DNA of 64,000 nt from Tenacibaculum dicentrarchi (GTDB lineage: Bacteria > Bacteroidota > Bacteroidia > Flavobacteriales > Flavobacteriaceae), in contig NZ_OZ038524.1 of NCBI RefSeq assembly GCF_964036635.1, positions 2,423,001-2,487,000 on the forward strand, in the 5' to 3' direction. The stretch's first letter is position 1. Each line of letters starts with the position of its first letter. Both the position numbers and the translations under genes were made by a program. Below the pieces are notes generated by a model. That model was given only the letters and a program-made list of their open reading frames with translations, did not search any database and was not told the origin of the DNA. Below are positions 25,159-33,970 of the stretch, in pieces.

Positions 25159-26082
25159 TTAAAAGAAACGATTGTAATAACAACGACTACTTCTTTCTTT
25201 TCTAAAGTTATAAAGCATAAAAAATTCATGCGATCCATTACTTAAACTTCCTAGGCTATTAAACATTTTACCGTATGAATATCCTAAAGCTATGTTTTGT
25301 GAAACATTAAATTTAAACAACGCATTTAAACTATTGCTAAAATTATAGCCCAAGCCTAATTCTAGTTTATTGTTTATTAACACATTGGCGGCTATATCTA
25401 CCGATACAGGTGCATTTTCTAAATAAGCTATTAAAACAGATGGTTTTACTTTTAAATTTTGATGAACTTCATGTACATAACCAGCGGTTGCGTAATAATG
25501 ATTTTCTAAGCTACTTTCACTTTGTAGAGTATTTTTATAAAGTTCACTTTTAATTAAGTTAGGGCTTGATAGCCCGATATAAAACTCTTTAGAAAACAAA
25601 AATAATCCTGCGCCAAACACCAGGTCTGCCATATTTATATTTTCTTTAAATAAAGGGTCAGTACTTGCCAAGCCCGATGCTAAAGTTAAAGTATTAAAAA
25701 CTGCTTTATACGATGAAATTCCTGTTTTAATCCCCACTGATAAATGCAGTTCTTTTTGCAACTTAATTACATGTGATAAATCTACAGTAGCATTGGTTGT
25801 TTGTATATCATTTCCAATATTATCATATAAAATTGAAAAACCTCCTTCAAAGTTTTTATTTAAAGCTCCGTGTCCAAAAAGAAGCCCTGTTTTAGGCGAA
25901 CCTGTTATTCCGTTCCATTGATTTCGGTAAAATGCACCAAATTCAACAAGGCTTTTATCGGCATTAGAATATGCTGGGTTTAGCATACTTAAATTATACA
26001 TATAGTGTGAAAATTGAGGGCGTTGTTGTGCTACCGCACAACTTACCCAACAGAATATTATGAAAAATAATTTCTTAGTCAT
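25159..26082 (-). CDS. PorP/SprF family type IX secretion system membrane protein
   Basis: 307 residues with a signal peptide (KLFFIIFCWVSCAVAQ) and the family signature RPQFSHYMYNLSMLNPAYSN, then RNQWNGITGSPKT. The rest alternates as an outer-membrane beta-barrel (YAT-type strands, GLGYNFSNSLNALFKFNVS, ALGYSYGKMF). PorP/SprF proteins accompany type B T9SS substrates, one of which is the adjacent upstream gene. Together they form a two-gene operon (46-base gap). Likely role is localisation or secretion of the partner. Confidence 0.9.
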   Translation of the reverse strand: MTKKLFFIIFCWVSCAVAQQRPQFSHYMYNLSMLNPAYSNADKSLVEFGAFYRNQWNGITGSPKTGLLFGHGALNKNFEGGFSILYDNIGNDIQTTNATVDLSHVIKLQKELHLSVGIKTGISSYKAVFNTLTLASGLASTDPLFKENINMADLVFGAGLFLFSKEFYIGLSSPNLIKSELYKNTLQSESSLENHYYATAGYVHEVHQNLKVKPSVLIAYLENAPVSVDIAANVLINNKLELGLGYNFSNSLNALFKFNVSQNIALGYSYGKMFNSLGSLSNGSHEFFMLYNFRKERSSRCYYNRFF

Positions 26083-26128
26083 GATGGTGTCGTAAAATTG
26101 TATTGAAAATCTATTAAAGTTGTGTTGC

Positions 26129-27604
26129 TTATTTTCTTAAATGTATGCGTCCTTGTAATAATTCGCTACCAGATTCATTTAATTTTATTCGATAAAAATA
26201 AACACCTGTAGGCAATACATTTCCTTTGGTATCGGTACCATCCCAAGGGCTTGAATTTATAGTTCCTTTAAAAACTAAATAGCCATATCGATTAAATATC
26301 TCTAAACTATGGTTTAAATAAGTATCTAAATTTTTAATAGAAAAAATATCGTTTATACCATCATTATTTGGTGAAAAACCATCTGATATACTAATCGGTT
26401 TTGTTGGTATTGCTACCAATAACGTAGCTTTTGACGTGTTGGGTTTCGCACAAATATTTGCTTTAGGGCTTACAAGTACTCTGTATAAATTTCCTGAAAA
26501 ACTTGCCGCTACATTTGCTATTGATAAATGAGTTGTATTGGTTCCTGAATAGGTTAAATCATCTATTAAAGTGTTCCATAAATTTCCTTTATCTTCACTT
26601 ACTTGCCATTGAATATTTACTTGATTTATATTACCTGAAAAACTAAAACTTGCAGTTTCACCAATTTTAACACTAGTGTTTTTTAGTTTTTTATTAAAAA
26701 CGATAACAGGAATATCTTGTAGATAATCATTAGCCGTATTACTATCTAAATTAGCAGGTGTGGTATAACCATCAGGTGCTGATGTTACCAAACCATTAGC
26801 ATTTTCTACGGGTATTCCTGTACCTAAAATACCGTCATTATCGGGGTCTGAAAAACCAGCTTCAAGAACATCAAAACAACCATCGCCATCTGAGTCTAAA
26901 TCTAAATTATTTGGTATTCCATCATTATCAGTATCTCTACAAGGTGGACTTGAAAGCACGATAATTTGAACATCATCAATTAAATTACCGACTGTTTTAT
27001 CATTCCCCGAACTTGATACTGATTTAAAAGCAAATATAGTTTCGGTTTGATTTAGTGGTACGATATATTCACCTTCATATGTAACCCAAGCCGATTTACC
27101 ATCAGACATGGTTTTTTGAAATTCTAAACTACTTAATGAAGCTCCTATTCTAACTTCAGCAACATCGACACCTCTTCGACCTCTATGTTTAACAGACCAC
27201 TTTATTTTCGTGCCTGGACTTAAGCATAATTTTTGAAATAATGTTGATTCTTCATTGGCATTTAACTCCGCAAATTGATTTCCTTCTATGGCATTTACAT
27301 TTTCTAAAGGACCATTCCAAATTTCAATTTCATTATCTGAAGCGGTAGTTTCCCAACCAGCAACCTGATTTTCTTTAATAAAATTGTAAGTAGATACAGC
27401 TCTAATTGGTTTTTCAAAACCACCATTTATAATTGGTTGAGCACAGATATTAAACCCACATTCTTCGGAATCTAAAATACCATCATTATCGGAATCTAAA
27501 TCTGTTTGGCTAAAGCTATTACTTGTAATAGATAAACATGCTATTATAAAAGGCATATAAATAAAATTTATACGACCTTTAATTGTCTTTTTTTCTGGAG
27601 ACAT
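26129..27604 (-). CDS. T9SS type B sorting domain (gliding motility-associated C-terminal) surface protein with calcium-repeat motifs
   Basis: 491 residues from the ATG at 27604; the longer frame to 27643 starts within a terminator. Signal peptide ends after SITSNSFSQ. Calcium-type thrombospondin-3 repeats are visible (DLDSDNDGILDSEECG, DTDNDGIPNNLDLDSDGDG, DPDNDGILG). A lectin/carbohydrate-binding-like region lies near residues 55-180 (ingestion of a jelly-roll is only a guess). An Ig-like segment (SFSGNINQVNIQWQVSED) follows. The C-terminus FSPNNDGINDIFSIKNLDTY ... NGTD-type WDGTDTKGNVLPTGVYFYRI is the type B CTD. It is probably a secreted, cell-surface adhesin-like protein. Confidence 0.85.
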   Translation of the reverse strand: MSPEKKTIKGRINFIYMPFIIACLSITSNSFSQTDLDSDNDGILDSEECGFNICAQPIINGGFEKPIRAVSTYNFIKENQVAGWETTASDNEIEIWNGPLENVNAIEGNQFAELNANEESTLFQKLCLSPGTKIKWSVKHRGRRGVDVAEVRIGASLSSLEFQKTMSDGKSAWVTYEGEYIVPLNQTETIFAFKSVSSSGNDKTVGNLIDDVQIIVLSSPPCRDTDNDGIPNNLDLDSDGDGCFDVLEAGFSDPDNDGILGTGIPVENANGLVTSAPDGYTTPANLDSNTANDYLQDIPVIVFNKKLKNTSVKIGETASFSFSGNINQVNIQWQVSEDKGNLWNTLIDDLTYSGTNTTHLSIANVAASFSGNLYRVLVSPKANICAKPNTSKATLLVAIPTKPISISDGFSPNNDGINDIFSIKNLDTYLNHSLEIFNRYGYLVFKGTINSSPWDGTDTKGNVLPTGVYFYRIKLNESGSELLQGRIHLRK

Positions 27605-27622
27605 TATTTTTGGGGGATATTT

Positions 27623-27663
27623 AAAAAAACTGTTTAATACCACAATGGCATTAAACAGTTTTT
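27623..27663 (-). terminator. Terminator of the DksA-like gene
   Basis: AAAAAAACTGTTTAAT and ATTAAACAGTTTTT frame an 11-base loop just beyond the DksA-like stop on the minus strand. Confidence 0.8.
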
Positions 27664-27691
27664 AAGTGTAATTACTTTATTATTCTATTAA

Positions 27692-28069
27692 TTATTGTTT
27701 GCGTTTTGCTGCAATACTTAAGGTTGCGTGTGGCACTAATTTTAAACGTTCTTTTTGAATTAACTTACCTGTAACCCTACAAACTCCGTATGTTTTATTT
27801 TGAATACGAATTAAAGCATTTTTCAAATCGCGAAGAAATTTTTCTTGACGAATTGCTAATTGCATATTTGCTTCTTTTGCCATAGTATCTGATCCTTCTT
27901 CAAACGATCTAAATGTTGGAGAAGTGTCTTCTGTACCATTATCAGAACCATTTTTGTAAGAAGATTGTATCAATAATAAATCTTCTTCAGCATGCTTAAT
28001 TTTTTTTAAAATAATAGTTTTAAACTCTTCTAAATCACTATCGGAATATCTTATATTAACATCTTTCAT
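27692..28069 (-). CDS. TraR/DksA-like protein with degraded zinc finger
   Basis: 125 residues. The N-terminal helical hairpin (DLEEFKTIILKKIKHAEEDLLLI) and the C-terminal segment YGVCRVTGKLIQKERLKLVP match the TraR/DksA family, in which four Cys normally bind zinc; here only the first Cys of the motif remains (HATLSIAAKRK where C-x-x-C would be). Flavobacterial DksA-like proteins often show this. It would act on RNA polymerase during stringent response, if functional. It lies 26 bases after ileS on the same strand, so it is probably cotranscribed. Confidence 0.85.
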   Translation of the reverse strand: MKDVNIRYSDSDLEEFKTIILKKIKHAEEDLLLIQSSYKNGSDNGTEDTSPTFRSFEEGSDTMAKEANMQLAIRQEKFLRDLKNALIRIQNKTYGVCRVTGKLIQKERLKLVPHATLSIAAKRKQ

Positions 28070-28095
28070 AACTTTTATGTTTTTATATTATAGTT

Positions 28096-31000
28096 TTATG
28101 CTTTTTCGATTAACATGCTACTTTTTATGGCATCAAACTCAATTTCTGTACCACCGATTAATTCGTCTACAAAAATCAGTTCATTCGTTAATGTTTCTGC
28201 CTTTATATAATTTTCATTTTCAGTTACAGATACTTCTAAATCAGCTGTTTTTAAGATACTTAATTTAATTTTATCGGTAACTTCTAACCCATTTTCTTTA
28301 CGCCCATTTTGAATTCTATTGATTAATTCTCTAGCAACTCCTTCTTTGCGTAATTTTTCGTTAATGGTAACATCTAATGCTACGGTTAAACCATCGGCAT
28401 TTGCCACTAACCAGCCTTCAATATCTTTTGATGAAATTTCGACATCTGCAGTTTCTAAGCTAATATTTTCACCATTAACTTCTACTAAAATGCTTCCTTC
28501 TCTTTCAATTTTGATGATATCATCTTGGCTAAATTGTTTAATTTTCCCTGCAATTAACTTCATATTTTTTCCAAATTTTGGGCCTAAAGCTTTAAAATTT
28601 GGTTTAATTTGTTTCACTAATATACCTGAAGCATCATCTAAAAGTTCAATTTCTTTCACATTTACTTCTGATTTTATTAAATCAGCAACTGCTAAAATTG
28701 CTGCTTTTTGAGTAGCATCAGAAACAGGAATCATTATTTTTTGTAATGGCTGACGTACTTTTATTTTTTCTTTTGCTCTTAATGATAACACTAAAGAAGA
28801 AATAGTTTGTGCATTTTCCATTTGACGCTCTAATGATTTATCAATTAAAGCTTCATTATATACAGGAAATTCTGCTAAATGTACACTTTCAAAACCTTCA
28901 GCATTCGTAGTGCTTACTAAATCTTTATATAATTTATCCATAAAGAAAGGCGCTACTGGCGATGCTAATTTAGCCACCGTAAGCATACAAGTATATAAAG
29001 TTTGATATGCTGATATTTTATCTTGTGCATACTCCCCTTTCCAAAAACGTCTTCTACATAAACGTACATACCAATTACTTAAATGGTCTTGTACAAAATC
29101 AGAAATTGCTCTTGTTGCTTTTGTTGGTTCGTATTCAGCATAAAAAACATCTACTTTTTGAATCAATGTATTTAATTCTGATAAAACCCAACGGTCAATT
29201 TCTGGTCTTTCAGCTAATGGTACTTCAGCTTCACTATAATTGAAGTTATCTAAATTAGCGTATAAACTAAAGAAAGAATATGTGTTATATAATGTTCCGA
29301 AGAACTTTCTACTAACTTCGGTAATTCCATCTAAATCAAACTTTAAATTATCCCAAGGATTTGCGTTTGAAATCATGTACCAGCGTGTAGCATCAGGACC
29401 ATATTTATCTAAGGTAGTAAATGGGTCAACACCATTTCCTAAACGCTTAGACATTTTTTGTCCGTTTTTATCTAACACCAATCCGTTAGATACTACATTT
29501 TTATAAGCTTTATCATCAAAAACCATCGTTGCGATAGCGTGTAAAGTATAAAACCATCCACGAGTTTGGTCAACTCCTTCGGCAATAAAGTCGGCAGTTT
29601 TCCAACCTTCTTCTACTATTTCTTTATTTTCAAACGGATAATGCCATTGTGCATACGGCATAGAACCTGAATCGAACCAAACATCAATTAAATCAGATTC
29701 ACGTTGCATTGGTTCACCCGAAGCAGATATTAATGTGATTTTATCAACTACATTTTTATGTAAATCAATAGTATCATAATTTTCATCAGACATATCTCCT
29801 GAAACAAAATCAGCAAAAATATCTTCGGTCATTACGCCTGCTTTTACAGCAAGTGCCATTTCTTCTTTAAGCTCTGCTACAGAACCTACTATTTTGGTTT
29901 CCTTACCATCTTCTGTTCTCCAAACAGGTAAAGGAATCCCCCAAAAACGAGAACGAGATAAATTCCAGTCATTAGCATTTTTCAACCAATTTCCAAAACG
30001 ACCTGTTCCTGTTGATTCTGGTTTCCAATTAACTTCTTCATTTAAAGAGTGCATACGTTCTTTAACGTCTGTTACTTTTATAAACCAAGAATCTAACGGG
30101 TAATATAAAATAGGCTTATCAGTTCTCCAACAATGTGGATAACTGTGCACATATTTTTCAACCTTAAAGGCTTTATTTTCTTCTTTTAATTTGATAGCAA
30201 TCTGTACATCTACTGATTTATCAGGTGCTTCACCATCAGCATAATATTCATTTTTAACATACATACCTGCAAACTCACCCATTTCTTTGGTAAACTTACC
30301 TTGTAAATCTACTAAAGGAACTAAGTTATCATTTACATCTTTAACCAACATTGGTGGTACACCTGCATCTTTACAAACTAAAGCATCATCTGCTCCAAAA
30401 GTTGGTGCTGTGTGTACGATTCCTGTACCATCTTCAGTAGTTACAAAATCTCCAGGAATTACTCTAAAAGCTTCTTCAGGATTATCGTGTGGTAACGTAT
30501 ATGGTAATAATTGCTCATATTTAGTACCAACTAAATCAGCACCTTTACATTCAGCAATTATTAAATAAGGTATTTGTTTATCTTCTGCTTTATAGGTTGC
30601 TAAATCAGCTTCGCTTTCAACAGCTTTGAACTTTTTACCAGCAAATTGTTTTCCTACTAAAGGTTTTCCTAAAATTACTTGTGTAGGCTCAAATGTATAT
30701 TGATTGAATGTTTTTACTAAAACATAATCAATTTTAGGACCTACTGTTAATGCCGTATTACTAGGTAATGTCCAAGGAGTTGTTGTCCAAGCTAAAATAT
30801 GAACATCATTTCCATTTTGTAAAATACTTGGTAAAGTTTCAGCAACTGCTTTAAATTGCGCAACTACGGTAGTATCGGTAACATCTTGATACGCTCCTGG
30901 CTGATTCACCTCATGAGAACTTAAACCTGTTCCTGCTTTTGGTGAATATGGCTGAATTGTATATCCTTTATACATCAAATCTTTATTATAGATTTGCTTT

Positions 31001-31494
31001 AACAACCACCAAACAGTTTCCATATATTTTGGCTTATAAGTAACATACGGATCTTCCATATCTACCCAATAACCCATTTTTTCGGTAAGCGTATTCCAAA
31101 TATCAGTATATTTCATTACTGCTTTTTTACAAGCAATATTATATTCTTCAATGGTAATTTTAGTTCCGATATCTTCTTTGGTAATTCCTAACTCTTTTTC
31201 TACCCCTAATTCAACAGGTAAACCATGGGTATCCCAACCAGCTTTACGCTTTACCTGAAAACCTTTTAAAGTTTTATAACGGCAAAAAATATCTTTAATG
31301 GTACGTCCCATTGCATGATGAATACCTGGTAAACCATTTGCCGAAGGAGGTCCTTCGAAAAAGATAAACGGTTTATTTTCATCACGCGTAGTTATACTTT
31401 TTTCAAAAATGTTGTTTTCTTTCCAATAATCTAGGATTTCATTCGCAACATTTGGCAAGTTAAGCCCTTTGTATTCAGTAAACTTCGTACTCAT
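28096..31494 (-). CDS. ileS: Isoleucyl-tRNA synthetase
   Basis: 1132 residues, the long form found in Bacteroidota. The class I signature is GLPGIHH (residues 54-60, a HIGH variant), the editing domain spans the middle, and KMSKRLGNGVDP is the KMSKS loop. The C-terminus contains the anticodon-binding helices and the tail ENGLEVTDKIKLSIL. A DksA-like gene follows after 26 bases. It charges tRNA-Ile. Confidence 0.96.
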   Translation of the reverse strand: MSTKFTEYKGLNLPNVANEILDYWKENNIFEKSITTRDENKPFIFFEGPPSANGLPGIHHAMGRTIKDIFCRYKTLKGFQVKRKAGWDTHGLPVELGVEKELGITKEDIGTKITIEEYNIACKKAVMKYTDIWNTLTEKMGYWVDMEDPYVTYKPKYMETVWWLLKQIYNKDLMYKGYTIQPYSPKAGTGLSSHEVNQPGAYQDVTDTTVVAQFKAVAETLPSILQNGNDVHILAWTTTPWTLPSNTALTVGPKIDYVLVKTFNQYTFEPTQVILGKPLVGKQFAGKKFKAVESEADLATYKAEDKQIPYLIIAECKGADLVGTKYEQLLPYTLPHDNPEEAFRVIPGDFVTTEDGTGIVHTAPTFGADDALVCKDAGVPPMLVKDVNDNLVPLVDLQGKFTKEMGEFAGMYVKNEYYADGEAPDKSVDVQIAIKLKEENKAFKVEKYVHSYPHCWRTDKPILYYPLDSWFIKVTDVKERMHSLNEEVNWKPESTGTGRFGNWLKNANDWNLSRSRFWGIPLPVWRTEDGKETKIVGSVAELKEEMALAVKAGVMTEDIFADFVSGDMSDENYDTIDLHKNVVDKITLISASGEPMQRESDLIDVWFDSGSMPYAQWHYPFENKEIVEEGWKTADFIAEGVDQTRGWFYTLHAIATMVFDDKAYKNVVSNGLVLDKNGQKMSKRLGNGVDPFTTLDKYGPDATRWYMISNANPWDNLKFDLDGITEVSRKFFGTLYNTYSFFSLYANLDNFNYSEAEVPLAERPEIDRWVLSELNTLIQKVDVFYAEYEPTKATRAISDFVQDHLSNWYVRLCRRRFWKGEYAQDKISAYQTLYTCMLTVAKLASPVAPFFMDKLYKDLVSTTNAEGFESVHLAEFPVYNEALIDKSLERQMENAQTISSLVLSLRAKEKIKVRQPLQKIMIPVSDATQKAAILAVADLIKSEVNVKEIELLDDASGILVKQIKPNFKALGPKFGKNMKLIAGKIKQFSQDDIIKIEREGSILVEVNGENISLETADVEISSKDIEGWLVANADGLTVALDVTINEKLRKEGVARELINRIQNGRKENGLEVTDKIKLSILKTADLEVSVTENENYIKAETLTNELIFVDELIGGTEIEFDAIKSSMLIEKA

Positions 31495-31583
31495 TTTTTC
31501 TTTGTATTTATTAATTTCGCGAAATTACGTATTTTCTTGTAATTGTAGTAGTTGACACTTAAAAAAGGCATTGTTTTTTAAAA

Positions 31584-32339
31584 TTAAAGCCCTCTTTCTT
31601 TTTTTATCTGTTCGTATGCTCCTTGAATTTGCTGAAATTTCTGATTAGCTCCTTCTTTATGAGCTTTTCCTAAACCTTCTAATTTATCTGGATGATATTT
31701 TTTAGCCATTTTTCGATATGCTTTTTTTAGCTCATTATCAGTAGCTGATTTTGTAATTTCTAAAATTTTATAAGCGCTATCAACTTCTTCATAAAACATC
31801 GCTTTTATTGATACATAATCATGTTGATTGATATATAAATACCCTGAAATCTTTCTTATTTCTTGTTCTTCAAGTGCTGTTACTTGCCCATCTGCTTTAG
31901 CTATTCCGAATAAAAAGTGTAGCAACTGTAAACGAGAAGCATGTGACATATGCTGACGAATTTGCATACAAACTTGTCGTGTTGAAATTTCTTTTTTAAT
32001 AATGCCTCCAAACAATTTAAAAGCATGATTCGCACGTTCTTTACCATACATTTCTACAAAGTGTAATCGTACAAAATCTAATTCTCGTTGGTCTACCCTT
32101 CCATCAGCTTTAATAACTACCGATGCTAAAATTAGTAATGTTATTTCAAAATCACCAGAAGTAGCACGACCTCTTTTTTGCTGTGCTGTATTTTGTTGAT
32201 ATTCTTGTTGTTCTTTGGTAAAATCTTTAATAGAAACACCATCAATAAAAGTTCCGATAGCATATCCGATAATTGCTCCTATTGGACCTCCCATTGTAAA
32301 TCCTACACCAGCACCAAGCCATTTTGCAAACTTCCCCAT
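31584..32339 (-). CDS. TerB-like plus J-domain co-chaperone (DjlA-like)
   Basis: 251 residues from the ATG at 32339 (upstream in-frame starts lie in promoter-like sequence). A short N-terminal Gly-rich membrane-seeking stretch (WLGAGVGFTMGGPIGAIIGYAIGTFIDG) precedes a TerB-like helical domain (LLILASVVIKADGRVDQREL, repeated as LLHFLFGIAKADGQVTALEE). The C-terminal J-domain ends YRKMAKKYHPDK with HPD at 216-218. The order is that of DjlA, which stimulates DnaK ATPase at the membrane. Confidence 0.88.
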   Translation of the reverse strand: MGKFAKWLGAGVGFTMGGPIGAIIGYAIGTFIDGVSIKDFTKEQQEYQQNTAQQKRGRATSGDFEITLLILASVVIKADGRVDQRELDFVRLHFVEMYGKERANHAFKLFGGIIKKEISTRQVCMQIRQHMSHASRLQLLHFLFGIAKADGQVTALEEQEIRKISGYLYINQHDYVSIKAMFYEEVDSAYKILEITKSATDNELKKAYRKMAKKYHPDKLEGLGKAHKEGANQKFQQIQGAYEQIKKERGL

Positions 32340-32428
32340 TTTATTTTTTATTTTTAAAAGATGTAAATATACTATTAATACCATTTTTAAATAATTATTT
32401 CTTTTTAAATAATTATTTAAGATATTTT

Positions 32429-32520
32429 GAAGCTATTTCCCGCTTTGCGCACTCGCTTTTTTTATTTTTTTGAAGAAAAAAAACAAAAAAGAGCTCAAAC
32501 AATTGCTTCAATCGGGGCTA
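32429..32520 (+). repeat. Dispersed palindromic intergenic repeat, copy 3
   Basis: It lies between the divergent TerB/J-domain and bacilliredoxin genes. The left arm reads GAAGCTATTTCCCGCTTTGC, the central A/T hairpin is longer than elsewhere, and the right arm CAATTGCTTCAATCGGGGCT is intact. Confidence 0.85.
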
Positions 32521-32581
32521 AAATAAAATACCTCTAAAAAAGCATCAATTGTTTTGGTTTGATTCTTGTTTTTAAATAAAG

Positions 32582-32589
32582 TATCTTTG
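32582..32589 (+). promoter_or_regulatory. -7 promoter element of the bacilliredoxin gene
   Basis: TATCTTTG, 25 bases before the ATG at 32615. Confidence 0.55.
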
Positions 32590-32614
32590 CAATGAACTAT
32601 TTAATACAAAAAAT

Positions 32615-33025
32615 ATGTACCCAGAAGAATTAGTAAAACCGATGCGTGATCAATTAATCGATGCTGGTTTTGACGCTTTATATACTGCTCAAGATGTTGA
32701 TACTGCATTAGCAAAAGAAGGAACAACTTTAGTAATGGTAAACTCTGTTTGCGGTTGTGCAGCAGGTACTGCAAGACCAGGAGCTATTGCTTCTTTAGGT
32801 GCAGAAAAAACACCTACAAACTTAACTACTGTTTTTGCAGGTGTAGAAAAAGAATCTACTGCTAGAGCTAGAGAACACATGGTTCCTTTTCCTCCATCAT
32901 CTCCAGCAATTGCTTTATTTAAAGATGGTAATTTAGTTCATATTTTAGAGCGTCACCATATTGAAGGTCATTCAGCTCAAGCTATTGCTCAGAATTTAGC
33001 AGCAGCTTATGATGAATTTTGTTAG
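32615..33025 (+). CDS. BrxA/BrxB family bacilliredoxin
   Basis: 136 residues. The Cys-Gly-Cys active site at 46-48 (NSVCGCAAGTARPG) identifies a bacilliredoxin (YphP/YqiW, DUF1094). Family members remove bacillithiol mixed disulfides in Bacillus; Bacteroidota members presumably act on other low-molecular-weight thiols. It is cytosolic. The gene is monocistronic and convergent with umuD through a shared bidirectional terminator. Confidence 0.93.
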   Translation: MYPEELVKPMRDQLIDAGFDALYTAQDVDTALAKEGTTLVMVNSVCGCAAGTARPGAIASLGAEKTPTNLTTVFAGVEKESTARAREHMVPFPPSSPAIALFKDGNLVHILERHHIEGHSAQAIAQNLAAAYDEFC

Positions 33026-33049
33026 TCATAAATTGATGATATAAAATAG

Positions 33050-33080
33050 AAATCCAGCAAATTTGCTGGATTTTTATTTT
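33050..33080. terminator. Bidirectional terminator between bacilliredoxin and umuD
   Basis: AAATCCAGCAAA joins directly to TTTGCTGGATTT (12-bp perfect palindrome) followed by a T-rich run, between convergent stops. Confidence 0.85.
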
Positions 33081-33081
33081 A

Positions 33082-33519
33082 TTACACTTTTTTTATAACA
33101 CTTGTTACAATTCCCCAAATAATAAAATTATTTTCTTCTGTAATTTTAATTACAGGATAATCAGGATTTTCGGGTTGTAACCAAACTTCATCTTCAGTAA
33201 CTCTTAATCTTTTTACAGTAAACTCTCCATCTAAAAAACAAACTGCTATTTTATTATTTGTTGGCGGAATACTTCTATCAATTACTAATAAATCATTATC
33301 ATCTAAACCTGCACCAATCATTGATTGTCCGCTAACTTTAGCAAAAAAAGTAGTTTCTTTATTTTTTATTAACTCTTCATCTAATGAAATACGAGTTTCT
33401 TTAAAATCATCAATAGGAGATGGAAAACCTGCAGAAATCCCCATATCGATAAAAATTGCTCCCTCACTTTTACTCATTTCTTTAGGTGCTAAAAAAGTTA
33501 ATTTTTTTGATGTACTCAT
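33082..33519 (-). CDS. umuD: UmuD-like SOS S24 peptidase without an adjacent umuC
   Basis: 145 residues. The auto-cleavage site is Ala30-Gly31 in GISAGFPSPIDD, the nucleophile is Ser66 in VSGQSMIGAGLDDNDLLVID, and the general base is Lys103 in GEFTVKRLRV. This is the S24/LexA-type self-cleaving partner of translesion polymerase V. No umuC follows (33082 is met by the convergent bacilliredoxin gene), and none is visible in the window, so it is solitary here. A MITE-like repeat lies 186 bases upstream. It may be a DNA-damage regulator or a remnant of a umuDC operon. Confidence 0.9.
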   Translation of the reverse strand: MSTSKKLTFLAPKEMSKSEGAIFIDMGISAGFPSPIDDFKETRISLDEELIKNKETTFFAKVSGQSMIGAGLDDNDLLVIDRSIPPTNNKIAVCFLDGEFTVKRLRVTEDEVWLQPENPDYPVIKITEENNFIIWGIVTSVIKKV

Positions 33520-33704
33520 ACGTTATTTTATGATAATAATGTCATTACTATTACTACAGTACTTTGGTTTTAACTATTTTTATTGAGTTCCCTAAATACA
33601 TTAGCAATCTTTTTTGGAGGACTGCTAATTTAATACATTAATTTTTAATACTTTAATTGAAATGTATCAAAAAAAGGAGAAAATTTAAAGTAATGATTTT
33701 ATTA

Positions 33705-33885
33705 AGAACCTGTTTAAATTTCATATAAAAACGTTTTGTAACATAAAAATAAGAAATCAAATCCGTCAAACTGAATTTAGTTCAGTTTCACATCCTGATT
33801 TGCCGTAGTTCTCCTGTTGATGCGATGCTGAAATAAATTCAGCATGACGAGAATTTAGTTTTAATTTAATTTTTAAACAGGCTCT
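33705..33885 (+). mobile_element. MITE-like repeat, copy 1 (181 bp, terminal inverted repeats, no ORF)
   Basis: The left end AGAACCTGTTTAAATTTCAT and the right end (complement AGAGCCTGTTTAAAAATTAA) form an imperfect terminal inverted repeat. Two hairpins are inside: AACTGAA/TTCAGTT around TTTAG (33769-33787) and ATGCTGAA/TTCAGCAT around ATAAA (33825-33845). The same structure, in opposite orientation, is at 50005-50181. No transposase is present, so it would be mobilised in trans. No clear target-site duplication. Confidence 0.7.
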
Positions 33886-33958
33886 AAATATTAAATAAAT
33901 TAAGAATAGATAATAAATATTGCATGATAAGCTCAAAAATAATCTACTGAAGTTTTCT

Positions 33959-33966
33959 TATTTTTG
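33959..33966 (+). promoter_or_regulatory. -7 promoter element of the Lrp-like regulator
   Basis: TATTTTTG ends 4 bases before the ATG at 33971, implying a leaderless or near-leaderless transcript. Confidence 0.55.
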
Positions 33967-33970
33967 TAAG

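Larger units (their letters stand above)
33520..33970. other. Intergenic region with repeat; no gene seen
   Basis: The region between umuD and the Lrp gene contains a weak hairpin (ATTAGCA 33600-33606 and TGCTAAT 33623-33629) and the 181-bp MITE-like repeat 33705-33885. The Lrp -7 element lies at the right end. I see no convincing coding frame. Confidence 0.7.

Noticed and set aside
27604..27643. GTG-initiated extension of the T9SS substrate
   Set aside because: It runs through the hairpin terminator of the DksA-like gene; the ATG at 27604 gives a proper signal peptide.
33599..33630. Hairpin ATTAGCA/TGCTAAT as a regulatory RNA
   Set aside because: The 7-bp stem with a 16-base loop in AT-rich sequence is weak and has no T-run.
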